A DNA stretch of 15,502 bases from contig DCHI01000022.1 of assembly GCA_002314795.1 (NCBI GenBank), positions 1 to 15,502 of the forward strand. Direction: 5' to 3'. Numbering within the stretch: position 1 is the first letter of the stretch; every line of letters starts with the position of its first letter. The translations under genes were made by a program, and so were the position numbers. Below, piece after piece: positions 1 to 7,510 of this stretch. The notes beneath the pieces are model-generated. The model did not search any database. It was given only the letters and a program-made list of their open reading frames with translations, and was not told where the DNA came from. The stretch comes from Bacteroidales bacterium UBA1756 (GTDB lineage: Bacteria; Bacteroidota; Bacteroidia; Bacteroidales; WCHB1-69).

Positions 1-189
1 GAGGGAATTGTTGAAGGTATGGAGAGAGGTGTGGAGAAAGGTATGGAAAAAGGTATGGAAAAAGGACGCGCAGAAGGATTAGAGAGATTGCGCCAAACGG
101 CCAAACGATTTTTGGAAATGGGGATACCTATAGAGGACATTTCCGCCGCCACGGGCCTGCCGTTGGACGAGATTGCCGCGATAAAATAA
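1..189 (+). CDS. C-terminal end of Rpn-type PD-(D/E)XK nuclease / transposase-like protein (5' end outside window)
   Basis: The open frame enters from the left edge and ends in TAA at 187-189, giving 62 visible residues. The tail starts with a charged Gly-Glu-Lys/Arg repeat (GMER, GVEK, GMEK, GMEK, then GRAEG) and closes with a short helical segment containing LEMGIPIEDISAATGLPLDE. Tails of this kind, a G-x-E-x-G repeat followed by 'G(I/M)..e.Ia..TGL...eI', are typical of the Rpn family of recombination-promoting nucleases, also annotated as PD-(D/E)XK nuclease family transposases, which are abundant in Bacteroidota. The catalytic core would lie to the left of the window and cannot be checked. 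The family call therefore rests on the tail alone. Confidence 0.6.
   Translation, partial: EGIVEGMERGVEKGMEKGMEKGRAEGLERLRQTAKRFLEMGIPIEDISAATGLPLDEIAAIK
16..63 (+). repeat. Four in-frame 12-bp tandem repeats (GGTATGGAAAAA type)
   Basis: Units start at 16, 28, 40 and 52. The last two are identical (GGTATGGAAAAA) and the first two differ at one or two purines or at A/G in the ATG. Each encodes Gly-(Met/Val)-Glu-(Arg/Lys). Copy number could change by slippage without breaking the frame. Confidence 0.85.
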
Positions 190-205
190 ATCAAAAGTCA
201 CGCAA

Positions 206-628
206 ATGCTTCACAGTTTATTGGATTACGAGCCCAAAGTATTGTTAGCCTGGGGCGAAAGTTTGAAAGGCGACCGGAAATTCACTGATTTTCTGATGTT
301 GAACGGATTTCCGGAGTTGGCAGCATTAACCGGTGCCATTCATTCGGACACCGACGCACTCAAATGGCTATTTGACAACGGCTACCCCGAATTTGGTGTT
401 TTAAGCGACGCCATTGACGATGAAGACGAGGCCATTGCGTGGCTTGAAAAATACCATTGCGACTTTTTATCCACCTTTGCGGCCGCGTGCCGTAAAGACG
501 ACGCGGCCATCAAATGGTTTGTGGATAACAAGTTGGATATTTTCATCCTCATCATTCGCACGATTCACGACATTCTGCTGTTCCAATCGTGGGATTCATC
601 GGATGTACACCGAAGAAGACGGTCGTAA
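206..628 (+). CDS. Hypothetical small protein of about four 25-residue helical repeats
   Basis: This 140-residue protein follows the Rpn-type gene by 16 bases on the same strand. I do not recognise a named family. Its body can be laid out as four units of about 25 residues (29-52, 53-77, 78-102, 103-127). The pattern is roughly K/A-W-L/F-x(2)-N/K-x-Y/F/L-x(2)-F-x(2)-L-x(2)-A-I-x(2)-D-x(2)-A-I/L. The clearest unit begins KWLFDNGYPEFGVLSDAIDD. Such a pattern suggests stacked helix pairs, as in Sel1, TPR or ankyrin-like solenoids, and hence a protein-binding role. There is no signal peptide or membrane segment. It is acidic and rich in aromatic residues. The last residues (HRRRRS) are oddly basic, and another frame stays open from 414 to 851, so a frameshift near the 3' end is possible. 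The gene is convergent with the acyltransferase, whose stop lies 20 bases beyond. Confidence 0.6.
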   Translation: MLHSLLDYEPKVLLAWGESLKGDRKFTDFLMLNGFPELAALTGAIHSDTDALKWLFDNGYPEFGVLSDAIDDEDEAIAWLEKYHCDFLSTFAAACRKDDAAIKWFVDNKLDIFILIIRTIHDILLFQSWDSSDVHRRRRS

Positions 629-647
629 ACATCAACAAACGAGAAAG

Positions 648-1289
648 TTACTTCCCTACTCTATTTCTAAAAAGTTGCTGCAAATCCAACATTTTCTGGT
701 GCAGCAAGTCCGTTTGCTGTTGCACATACTCAGCGGTCATCCCTTGTGTAGGCGGATCCAAACGGAAGGGCTCAGAAATCATAAACCGACAGCGCTTGCC
801 CACGCGGTACGGACCGTCGTTATAAACCAACATTACAGGGACTTGGGCTAAAACGGCCAACATCGTCACGCCGGAGTGAAAAGGAAGTATCTCGTGATTT
901 TTCCCGTGCTTTCCTTCGGGATAAATGGCAAGACTCACTTTTTCCTGCGTCAGCGCCTGCAGCGACGTATGCACCCATTCCGTGGAGATGCTTTGACGGT
1001 CAATCGGGATACATTTTGATTTTTTCAGATACCAACCGATAAAACCGCCCTGCTCAAAACGATCTTTTGCTGCCAAGTGGCGCAACGGAAATTTCCGGAA
1101 AACATAACTCACAATCGTTCCGTCAATGTGCGATATGTGATTACAAATCAATATAGTAGGAACATCCAACGATATTTTTTTTCGATTCTCGTTTTCGAAA
1201 AAAACCTGCGGATGATAGAGTATCCGTGCGGCGGGATAGAATATGACGGAAAGAAAAAACTTTCCGAAATCAAAAGTACTTTTGGACAT
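648..1289 (-). CDS. PlsC-like (LPLAT family) 1-acylglycerol-phosphate-type acyltransferase
   Basis: The 213-residue protein has the signature blocks of the PlsC/LPLAT acyltransferases. The catalytic H-x4-D box is NHISHIDG (His51, Asp56), a second block lies near 76-99 (KDRFEQGGFIG to CIPIDRQS), the acceptor phosphate-binding block is YPEGKHGK at 123-130, and VPVMLVY follows at 150-156. These enzymes move an acyl chain from acyl-ACP or acyl-CoA to a lysophospholipid or related acceptor at the inner membrane face. An aromatic, hydrophobic N-terminal stretch (about 10-31) could dock on the membrane. The third block reads PEGKHG where PEGTRS is usual, so the acceptor may not be lysophosphatidate. 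It is the last gene of the TetR-to-acyltransferase unit, starting 2 bases after the ACP stop, which suggests acyl-ACP as the donor. I leave out the symbol plsC because a housekeeping copy probably exists elsewhere. Confidence 0.85.
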   Translation of the reverse strand: MSKSTFDFGKFFLSVIFYPAARILYHPQVFFENENRKKISLDVPTILICNHISHIDGTIVSYVFRKFPLRHLAAKDRFEQGGFIGWYLKKSKCIPIDRQSISTEWVHTSLQALTQEKVSLAIYPEGKHGKNHEILPFHSGVTMLAVLAQVPVMLVYNDGPYRVGKRCRFMISEPFRLDPPTQGMTAEYVQQQTDLLHQKMLDLQQLFRNRVGK

Positions 1290-1291
1290 AC

Positions 1292-1534
1292 TTATTCCGT
1301 ATAATTTTTAGAAATGTAATCAATCACATCCGACACTTTCTGGAATTTCTGTCCCGTGCTGATTTGGATTTTGAACTTGTTTTCAATAGCCAAAGCCACG
1401 AGCATCATCATCAAGGAATCCATACCCAAGTCGGTAAACAAATCTGATTCCGGAGTGATTTTTGCCAAATCGATATTTGGCCGAATTAACGTAATGACTT
1501 CTTTTAAATCATTAAAAATAGCTTCTTGACTCAT
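1292..1534 (-). CDS. Stand-alone acyl carrier protein
   Basis: The protein has 80 residues and the normal size and charge of a type II acyl carrier protein. The phosphopantetheine site is DLGMDSLMMM, with the modified Ser at position 40. It is followed by the recognition helix (LVALAIENKFKIQIS) and a final helix (VSDVIDYISKNYTE). After modification by a phosphopantetheinyl transferase it would carry an acyl thioester. The fatty-acid synthase ACP normally sits with fab genes. This one is wedged between an AMP-forming ligase (8 bases upstream) and an acyltransferase (2 bases downstream), so it is probably a dedicated carrier for these two enzymes. The run of three Met after DSL replaces the usual D-x-V-E-L stretch and may set partner specificity. 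Confidence 0.93.
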   Translation of the reverse strand: MSQEAIFNDLKEVITLIRPNIDLAKITPESDLFTDLGMDSLMMMLVALAIENKFKIQISTGQKFQKVSDVIDYISKNYTE

Positions 1535-1542
1535 ATTATAAT

Positions 1543-3021
1543 TTATTGATTTCTTGATACTTTAAGACTTCCTGTACGTTTAAAATCTTCTTCACGAATG
1601 TGCATTTTAGAGACACGATGTGTCGTCGGCAATTTGGCATTCACTTCCTGAAGAACCGTTTCAAAATAGGATTGGATGGCTTGTTTGTCCTTGCCTTCAA
1701 AGGCCTGCATTTGGGGAAGAATCTCGATGGCGATGGCATTGTCTTCTTCTTTTACCAAACAATCGCGGACGGCAGGATACTGATAAAAGAACTCTTCAAT
1801 GGCTTCGGGAGAAACATTTTCACCATTGGACAGAAGGATGATGTTTTTAATACGTCCGGTGATATAAAGGAATCCTTCGTCATCAAACTCAGCCAGGTCA
1901 CCCGTTTTGAGCCAACCGTCGTCGGTAAGAGTAGCGCGAGTATTTTCCGGATCATTATAGTAACCGAGGAAAACGTTGTCACCTTTCAGCCACAACTCGC
2001 CATCCACGATTTTGGCCTCCTGTCCGTAATACAGTTTGCCGACGGAAGTTGGTTTCGTCTTCACGTCCTTGTTTCCGGAAGTGAGGTTAGCGCCTTCGGT
2101 CATTCCATAACCGGCTAACAGCTGGATTCCAAGATCATCAAATTCCTTCATCATACGCGGTGGCACATTGGCTGCACCGGAGATAATCATCCGCAAGCGG
2201 CCACCGAGGAACGGAGTGCCGTACATTTTCTGCAAGCCGAGCAAAATTTCGCAAAGTCCAGGAACGAGCACCAACACAGTGGGACGAATAGCGGGCAATT
2301 TTCCGATGGTGGCTTTGGTATCTTCGCAAGCGAACCATTCGCTTCCGGTATAGAAGACGGAAAGGGTGCTACGAACCAATCCGAAAACGTGGCTCAGCGG
2401 GAGCATACAGATGTAGCGGTCGCCGCTCAGGACACTACCCGGGGCAAAGCAGCCGTTGAAAGCGCCACGCATCAAAGCGCGATGCGGAAGGACGGCGCCT
2501 TTGGGCGCACCGGTTGTACCGCCGGTGAAGAAGATGGCGGCGGGCTGTTCCTTATCTACCGTAACGGAGGGAGCCACCTCATCCGCCATTTCCGTACTTG
2601 CAATGACCTTGCAAGGAGCTCCCTCGCGCATATCGGAAAACTCCGGACGCAGTACTAACAGGGCGGTACCAAAACGCAAACAACATCCGTGGACGGCTTG
2701 TGCGGGCAGACTGGAGGGAAGCATTATCGGCACAAAACCTGCGGAAGAGGCAGCCAAAAACATTTCCACCGCATCGATGGAGGTACGTTCCATAATGGCA
2801 ATACGGTCACCTTGAGCCAACCCCAACGTGTTCAACAGCGCACGACGGCGGCCGATTCTCGTACAAAATTCTTGATACGTGTAGCTCTTTTCCAACGTGG
2901 AAACAGCAGGGCGAGAGCTCCATTTTTTCTCAATCCAATTTAAGAATTCGGGAACTGTCGGGATATACGCCAATTGAGCCATTTCCTCTTCGGGAATCAT
3001 TTCAAAAAAATAATTTTTCAT
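1543..3021 (-). CDS. AMP-forming acyl ligase (ANL superfamily; acyl-ACP synthetase-like)
   Basis: The 492-residue enzyme has the ordered motifs of adenylate-forming ligases: P-loop FFTGGTTGAPKG (164-175), GYGMTEG (304-310), the ATP ribose-binding TGDLAEFD (373-380), hinge and following loop GRIKNIILLSNGENVSPEAIE (389 on), and a C-terminal TGSLKVSR in which Lys487 is the expected adenylation lysine. It should activate a carboxylic acid with ATP to an acyl-AMP and pass it to a thiol. There is no carrier or reductase domain of its own, and the separate ACP gene follows after 8 bases, so acyl-ACP formation is more likely than acyl-CoA formation, as in AasS-type enzymes. The substrate (fatty, aryl or other acid) cannot be read from the sequence. 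It starts 16 bases after the pump stop. Length and motifs argue for an intact enzyme. Confidence 0.92.
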   Translation of the reverse strand: MKNYFFEMIPEEEMAQLAYIPTVPEFLNWIEKKWSSRPAVSTLEKSYTYQEFCTRIGRRRALLNTLGLAQGDRIAIMERTSIDAVEMFLAASSAGFVPIMLPSSLPAQAVHGCCLRFGTALLVLRPEFSDMREGAPCKVIASTEMADEVAPSVTVDKEQPAAIFFTGGTTGAPKGAVLPHRALMRGAFNGCFAPGSVLSGDRYICMLPLSHVFGLVRSTLSVFYTGSEWFACEDTKATIGKLPAIRPTVLVLVPGLCEILLGLQKMYGTPFLGGRLRMIISGAANVPPRMMKEFDDLGIQLLAGYGMTEGANLTSGNKDVKTKPTSVGKLYYGQEAKIVDGELWLKGDNVFLGYYNDPENTRATLTDDGWLKTGDLAEFDDEGFLYITGRIKNIILLSNGENVSPEAIEEFFYQYPAVRDCLVKEEDNAIAIEILPQMQAFEGKDKQAIQSYFETVLQEVNAKLPTTHRVSKMHIREEDFKRTGSLKVSRNQ

Positions 3022-3037
3022 AATAAATCTGTTTTAA

Positions 3038-6000
3038 TTATTTATTTGTCAATATTTTAAAATGAGATAATTTTATTTGATAATCGATACGGGCATCGGT
3101 AAGTTGGTCTTGGGCATTGCGATAAAGCGCCTGCGCTTCTAACAAGTCAGCGACAGGAATCAGGCCCGCCTCGTAGTTCACCGTTGCCGTTTCCAAATTC
3201 ACTTTCGCATCCTGAACGGTCGTTTCCATCAACTTCACTTGCTGGACGGCCTCGGTGACATTATGATACGCCTGTTGAGTCTCCAAAAGCATTTTTTGTG
3301 TCAGGTCGGTACGGGTGTTTTCGGCTTTCTGAATAAGAACTTGCTGCTGCTTAATCTTATGGGAATTTTCCCACCAGTTGGTCAGCGGCACCTGCAGCAT
3401 AACAAAAGCCAGTCCGTTGGCATTGGCTTTGTCAAAAATCAGATTCCCGTAGGAAGCCCCACCGCCCACCATCAGTTGAGGAAGGGTACTACCAACGGTC
3501 ATTTTCTTTTTCAGTTGTTCCGCTTTCACTTGCAATTCAAGAAGTTGTGTTTCCTTACGTTGCGCCACCGCCGCCACCGTCTCTTGTTCGCTGATGGAAG
3601 TTTCGTTCACTTGCGCGGAAACAGTATCGGTTAACCGAATGTCCGGAGAATAGACAATACCCGTCAATTGACAAAGTGCCATCGTTGCAAGTGTTATTCC
3701 ATTATTGATTTTCAATAAGTTAGATTGCATTTCATTGCTCTTCAACTTAACTTTCAATTGGTCGTTTTGCGTTACTAAACCTGCGGAACGGGCGCCTTGC
3801 ACGTCACGGGAAAGTGTGTCTAAAAAGAGAATGGTCCGTTGCAAGGTTTTCTTTTTTTCTTGTAAAGAAATGACGAACCAATAACTTTCCTCCACCTGTT
3901 GCAGCACCTGTTCTTCGGTCAGGGCGGACTGCAATTCAGCGGCCTGCACGCCCACGGATGCCAACTTGTTGCCGTTCACAATCTGGCCGCCCATAAAGAC
4001 GGGTTGCACCACGGAAACGCCAGCCGCAAGCCCATTCTGACAGAAGGAAATTGCGTTTGGAAGTCCGTAAGCGGCACCATACTCGAAATAGAGGTTGTGC
4101 AATTGCTGACGGACTTCAGCATTTCCGATGTCATCAATTCCATACTTGAAAAGCGGATTCACGGCTTGGTAGCCGCCCGCCATTGCATTGATATTGGGAA
4201 AGAATTTCGTCAGTGCCTGACTTTTGACTTCGCGGGCGGCGGTCACGTCCAAAGCGGCATTCTGTACAGCCATATTATAACTGACAGCCAATGACTTACA
4301 ACTATCCAAAGAGAGGTTTTGTGCAGAAAGAACGGTTGTACTTGCAATCAGCACAGCCGTCAGAACGTGTTTTTTCAAATGTTTCACAAGAGAAAGATTT
4401 CCTTTTCTATCATTACTTTCAAAAAGTTGCCAATAGCAAACCGGCAGCAGCGTCACCACGAAGGGGAACGAGAAGAGGGTTCCGAAGCAGATGACGACGC
4501 CCATCGGCATCCAAAGCGAGGTGTGTGCGATAATCATCGGGACAACACCCAAAGCGGCGGCCACCGAAGTAAGGAAGATGGGGCGCAAACGCCGTTTCCC
4601 CGCTTCGAACGCGGCTTCCTTGGCACTCAAGTGGTTATCGTGCCGCAACGTTTCCGCATACTCAAACATAATAATTCCGTTTCGCACAATGATACCAATC
4701 AGACTCACCAAACCCAAAACGGCCGTAATACTGAAGTCAAGGCCGAAAAGAGCCAAGCCGACAGTTGCACCGAAGATACAAATCAAGCTGGCGGAAATGT
4801 TCAAAAACACTAATTTAATGTGATGAAAATGATACAAAAGGAAGATGAAAAGCACTAAAACGGCGGCAAGTACAGCCAAAACAATTTCCGGAATAACCGA
4901 GTCGTTGGCTTCGGCCAAACCACCGTACTGGACTTTCACGTTGTCGGGAACAAACGAAGCGAAATCTTTCTCCATAAAGGCACGGATTTGCTTGGAAACG
5001 CCGGGCTCGCTAATGCCGTATTTCAGGTCGGCGCCCACCGTAACCGTACGAACACTATTGCGTCGATTGATGTTAGCGTCGTGCCATTCAGGCATAACGG
5101 TAGCCACTTGTCTGAGCGGCACCCACGTTCCAGGAATGGAAGTAGGAATCATCAAATCTTCCAAATCCTGATAACTCATATCGCCATCTTCTTGCAACGA
5201 ATAGAGCATCACCGGCACTTTGTAGTCACCTTCCCACACAGAAGTCAGCGACTGCCCTCCCAATGCGGTAGATAGGTAAATGGACAACATACTTTGCGTA
5301 ACCCCCAAGCGTGTGGCCTCGTCGGTGTTGAGTACCACCTTGATATTCTGACTGCTTTCATCCAAATCCGAATGAACCCACGTCAACTCAGGCAATGTGT
5401 TCAAATAGTTTTTCAAGGAATCCGACAACCGTTTCAGCTCGTCCATATCGTCTCCGGAGAAACGGATTTCAATGGGATTGGCCACCGCCTGGTAGTCCAT
5501 CTGTTTGAAACGAGTGTAAGCATTCGGGAAATAGTGTTCATATTTTGGACCATACTCTTTGATAAGAGCACGTGTATCATCATCGCCGGTGGTATTGACA
5601 ATAAACTGGGCGTAGTTTTTCTTTGCCATTTGCGGAGCATAGGTAGCGTGAAAACGAGGTGACGCGCACCCGACGAACGAGGTGACGCCCGTAACGCGCT
5701 TGTCCTTGCGCAGAATGGAGCTCAAGCTATCGGCCACCGTTGCCGTCTGCTCCAGCGTACTGCCTTCGGCCAAGTGGATTTCAACAGCAAAACAGTTACG
5801 ATCCGCCTTCGGCAGCATCTGAATATCCAAAGTGAAAACAAACAAAACCACACCGATTCCAATGGCGAGCAAGGTCGCGCAGATGGTCAGAAACGGGTGA
5901 CGGAAACAGATTTCCAAAAGACGGTTGTATGAATTTTGCAAAAAGGCGAAGAACCAGTTTTGAGCTTTTTCAAACTTTCCGATCTTCTCCTCCGGACGGC

Positions 6001-7492
6001 GCCGTTTGATAAAATGCGATGAGAGGAACGGAATCACCCAAACTGCGTAAAAGATGGAAGCGACCAAAGCGAAAGTGATGGTCCACGGGAAAAGCTGCAC
6101 AAATTCGCCGAGAGGCCCAGTGATGATTTTCGTCATCGGGAAGAACATTCCGGAAATGGCCAATGTTGCCAACGACATCGGGATAAAAAGCTGCTGCGTG
6201 CTGGTGACGGCGGAGTACCAACGGGAATAGCCCTCGTTGAGATAATCCACGTAGCCGTCAATGATGATGACTGAGTCATCAACGATGAGCCCTAATACCA
6301 CGATAAGGGCCGCCAATGTAACCGTATTCAACTCAATTCCAAACAGATACATAAAACCGAGCGTAACTGCCGTACACACGGGGACGCTCGTGCTGGCCAC
6401 CAGGGCCGTACGAAGCGGGAACAGCATCATCATCACCACCACAATGACTAAAATGGAAATCAGCAAGTCACGGAGGAAGGAGAGAACGGAATCGTTCACC
6501 ACCTTAGGTTGGTTGGTAATTTTATGAATCTGCACATCGGGCGGAAGTTGCTCTTTTGCCTTTTCAATCTTTTTCTCCACCTCGTTGCCGAATGCCACGA
6601 TGTTGTTACCGGGAGCCATTTCCATAGAAATGATGACCGCTGGTTCGTCGTCAAAGTTGACATAGTTATTTGCTTTCGCGTAGCGCCGTTCAATCTTGGC
6701 GATGTCACGCAGGCGGATAGTATTTCCGGACGGATCGGCATACACAATCTGCTCACCCACTTCGTATTCCGACTGATAAGGGATGGCAAGATGAACCAAG
6801 GCCTCGCCGTCATCGTTTTCGACGGTACCGCCGATGGTACGGAAGCCCTGCGTCGCCAATTCGGCCAGCAGCGTACGTTGGCTAATGCCGTAGGCAGCCA
6901 ACTTTTCCTGATCAATGAGAACCGCAATTTCTTCCGAACGCTGGCCTAAAATTTTGAGGTTTCCCATCGATTTGATGGTACGCAGCTGTTGGTTTATTTG
7001 TTCGGCGTAAGATTCCAGCTCACGCGGTGTCCGTTCGGGAGACTCAATGGCCAACAACATAGAGGAGGTGTTGCCGAAGTCATCCACCACCACAATCTCC
7101 AACACGCCGGCGGGAAGCGACGTTTTTTTGAATAAAGCGAGTCCGTGCCGAATTTTCGACCACACCTCGTCCTTATCCATAATCTCCGTTTTCAGTTCGG
7201 CAAACACATAGACAATGCCGTTTTCGGAAACGGAATGCGTTTTCTCCTTGTCAATTTCAGCGTAAGTAAAAAGAAAATCTTCCAATGGTTTCGCCACCTG
7301 CTCCTCCACTTCCTGTGCCGACGCACCCGGATAAACGGCGGCCACAACGCCTTGACGAATAGTGAACTGAGGAAATTCGTCCTTGTTCATCTTCGTCATA
7401 CTATAAAAGCCCAGCACAACCAGACACGCCACCACCAAAAAAATGATGTTGTGGTAACGCATTGCCGTCTGAATATGATTGCTCTTTTTCAT
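3038..7492 (-). CDS. RND efflux pump fused to a TolC-type outer-membrane factor
   Basis: A single 1484-residue frame joins two normally separate proteins. Residues 1 to about 1022 are an RND inner-membrane pump. TM1 is near 15-31, TM2-TM6 lie within 342-490, TM7 is near 536-554, and TM8-TM12 lie within 868-1022. Large periplasmic loops lie between TM1 and TM2 and between TM7 and TM8. TM4 keeps the paired proton-relay acids (GLIVDDSVI, Asp405-Asp406). The TM10 relay position, Lys in AcrB, is Arg937 (GIIVRNGII). Residues from about 1058 on are a TolC-like outer-membrane factor of about 427 residues with two similar halves of long heptad-rich helices, for example 1380-1475. Between them lies a typical signal peptide. 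Motifs fit drug/lipid-type (HAE) RND pumps better than CusA/CzcA metal pumps. It lies 18 bases after the adaptor gene. Expected role: proton-driven export across both membranes. I see no frameshift or stop at the junction. Confidence 0.92.
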   Translation of the reverse strand: MKKSNHIQTAMRYHNIIFLVVACLVVLGFYSMTKMNKDEFPQFTIRQGVVAAVYPGASAQEVEEQVAKPLEDFLFTYAEIDKEKTHSVSENGIVYVFAELKTEIMDKDEVWSKIRHGLALFKKTSLPAGVLEIVVVDDFGNTSSMLLAIESPERTPRELESYAEQINQQLRTIKSMGNLKILGQRSEEIAVLIDQEKLAAYGISQRTLLAELATQGFRTIGGTVENDDGEALVHLAIPYQSEYEVGEQIVYADPSGNTIRLRDIAKIERRYAKANNYVNFDDEPAVIISMEMAPGNNIVAFGNEVEKKIEKAKEQLPPDVQIHKITNQPKVVNDSVLSFLRDLLISILVIVVVMMMLFPLRTALVASTSVPVCTAVTLGFMYLFGIELNTVTLAALIVVLGLIVDDSVIIIDGYVDYLNEGYSRWYSAVTSTQQLFIPMSLATLAISGMFFPMTKIITGPLGEFVQLFPWTITFALVASIFYAVWVIPFLSSHFIKRRRPEEKIGKFEKAQNWFFAFLQNSYNRLLEICFRHPFLTICATLLAIGIGVVLFVFTLDIQMLPKADRNCFAVEIHLAEGSTLEQTATVADSLSSILRKDKRVTGVTSFVGCASPRFHATYAPQMAKKNYAQFIVNTTGDDDTRALIKEYGPKYEHYFPNAYTRFKQMDYQAVANPIEIRFSGDDMDELKRLSDSLKNYLNTLPELTWVHSDLDESSQNIKVVLNTDEATRLGVTQSMLSIYLSTALGGQSLTSVWEGDYKVPVMLYSLQEDGDMSYQDLEDLMIPTSIPGTWVPLRQVATVMPEWHDANINRRNSVRTVTVGADLKYGISEPGVSKQIRAFMEKDFASFVPDNVKVQYGGLAEANDSVIPEIVLAVLAAVLVLFIFLLYHFHHIKLVFLNISASLICIFGATVGLALFGLDFSITAVLGLVSLIGIIVRNGIIMFEYAETLRHDNHLSAKEAAFEAGKRRLRPIFLTSVAAALGVVPMIIAHTSLWMPMGVVICFGTLFSFPFVVTLLPVCYWQLFESNDRKGNLSLVKHLKKHVLTAVLIASTTVLSAQNLSLDSCKSLAVSYNMAVQNAALDVTAAREVKSQALTKFFPNINAMAGGYQAVNPLFKYGIDDIGNAEVRQQLHNLYFEYGAAYGLPNAISFCQNGLAAGVSVVQPVFMGGQIVNGNKLASVGVQAAELQSALTEEQVLQQVEESYWFVISLQEKKKTLQRTILFLDTLSRDVQGARSAGLVTQNDQLKVKLKSNEMQSNLLKINNGITLATMALCQLTGIVYSPDIRLTDTVSAQVNETSISEQETVAAVAQRKETQLLELQVKAEQLKKKMTVGSTLPQLMVGGGASYGNLIFDKANANGLAFVMLQVPLTNWWENSHKIKQQQVLIQKAENTRTDLTQKMLLETQQAYHNVTEAVQQVKLMETTVQDAKVNLETATVNYEAGLIPVADLLEAQALYRNAQDQLTDARIDYQIKLSHFKILTNK
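4322..4387 (-). other. Internal signal peptide and candidate GTG start at the RND/TolC junction
   Basis: Residues 1036-1057 of the fusion (VKHLKKHVLTAVLIASTTVL then SA) have a basic n-region, a hydrophobic core and an LSA|Q cleavage-like site, as at the start of a free-standing outer-membrane factor. The codon at 4385-4387 is GTG, which could serve as a start. The RND part has 12 membrane spans with a cytoplasmic C-terminus, so the basic n-region lies on the correct side for Sec export. Cleavage by signal peptidase would release the outer-membrane factor. Cleavage and internal initiation are both inferences. Confidence 0.6.
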
Positions 7493-7510
7493 TTTTGTTC
7501 CAGTAATAAA

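Noticed and set aside
600..650. Terminator of the acyl operon between the convergent genes
   Set aside because: The best stem is ACCG/CGGT with a 7-base loop and no T run. I see no convincing terminator in or around the 19-base gap.
648..3021. Aryl polyene, flexirubin or resorcinol biosynthesis cluster
   Set aside because: Those clusters need ketosynthases, dehydratases or DarA/DarB-type enzymes. Only a ligase, a carrier and an acyltransferase are present.
3038..7492. CusA/CzcA-type heavy-metal efflux pump
   Set aside because: Pump-channel fusions are known there, but the TM4 block (GLIVDDSVIIIDGY) has the paired Asp of drug/lipid-type pumps, and I see no methionine relay or metal-site signature in the periplasmic loops.
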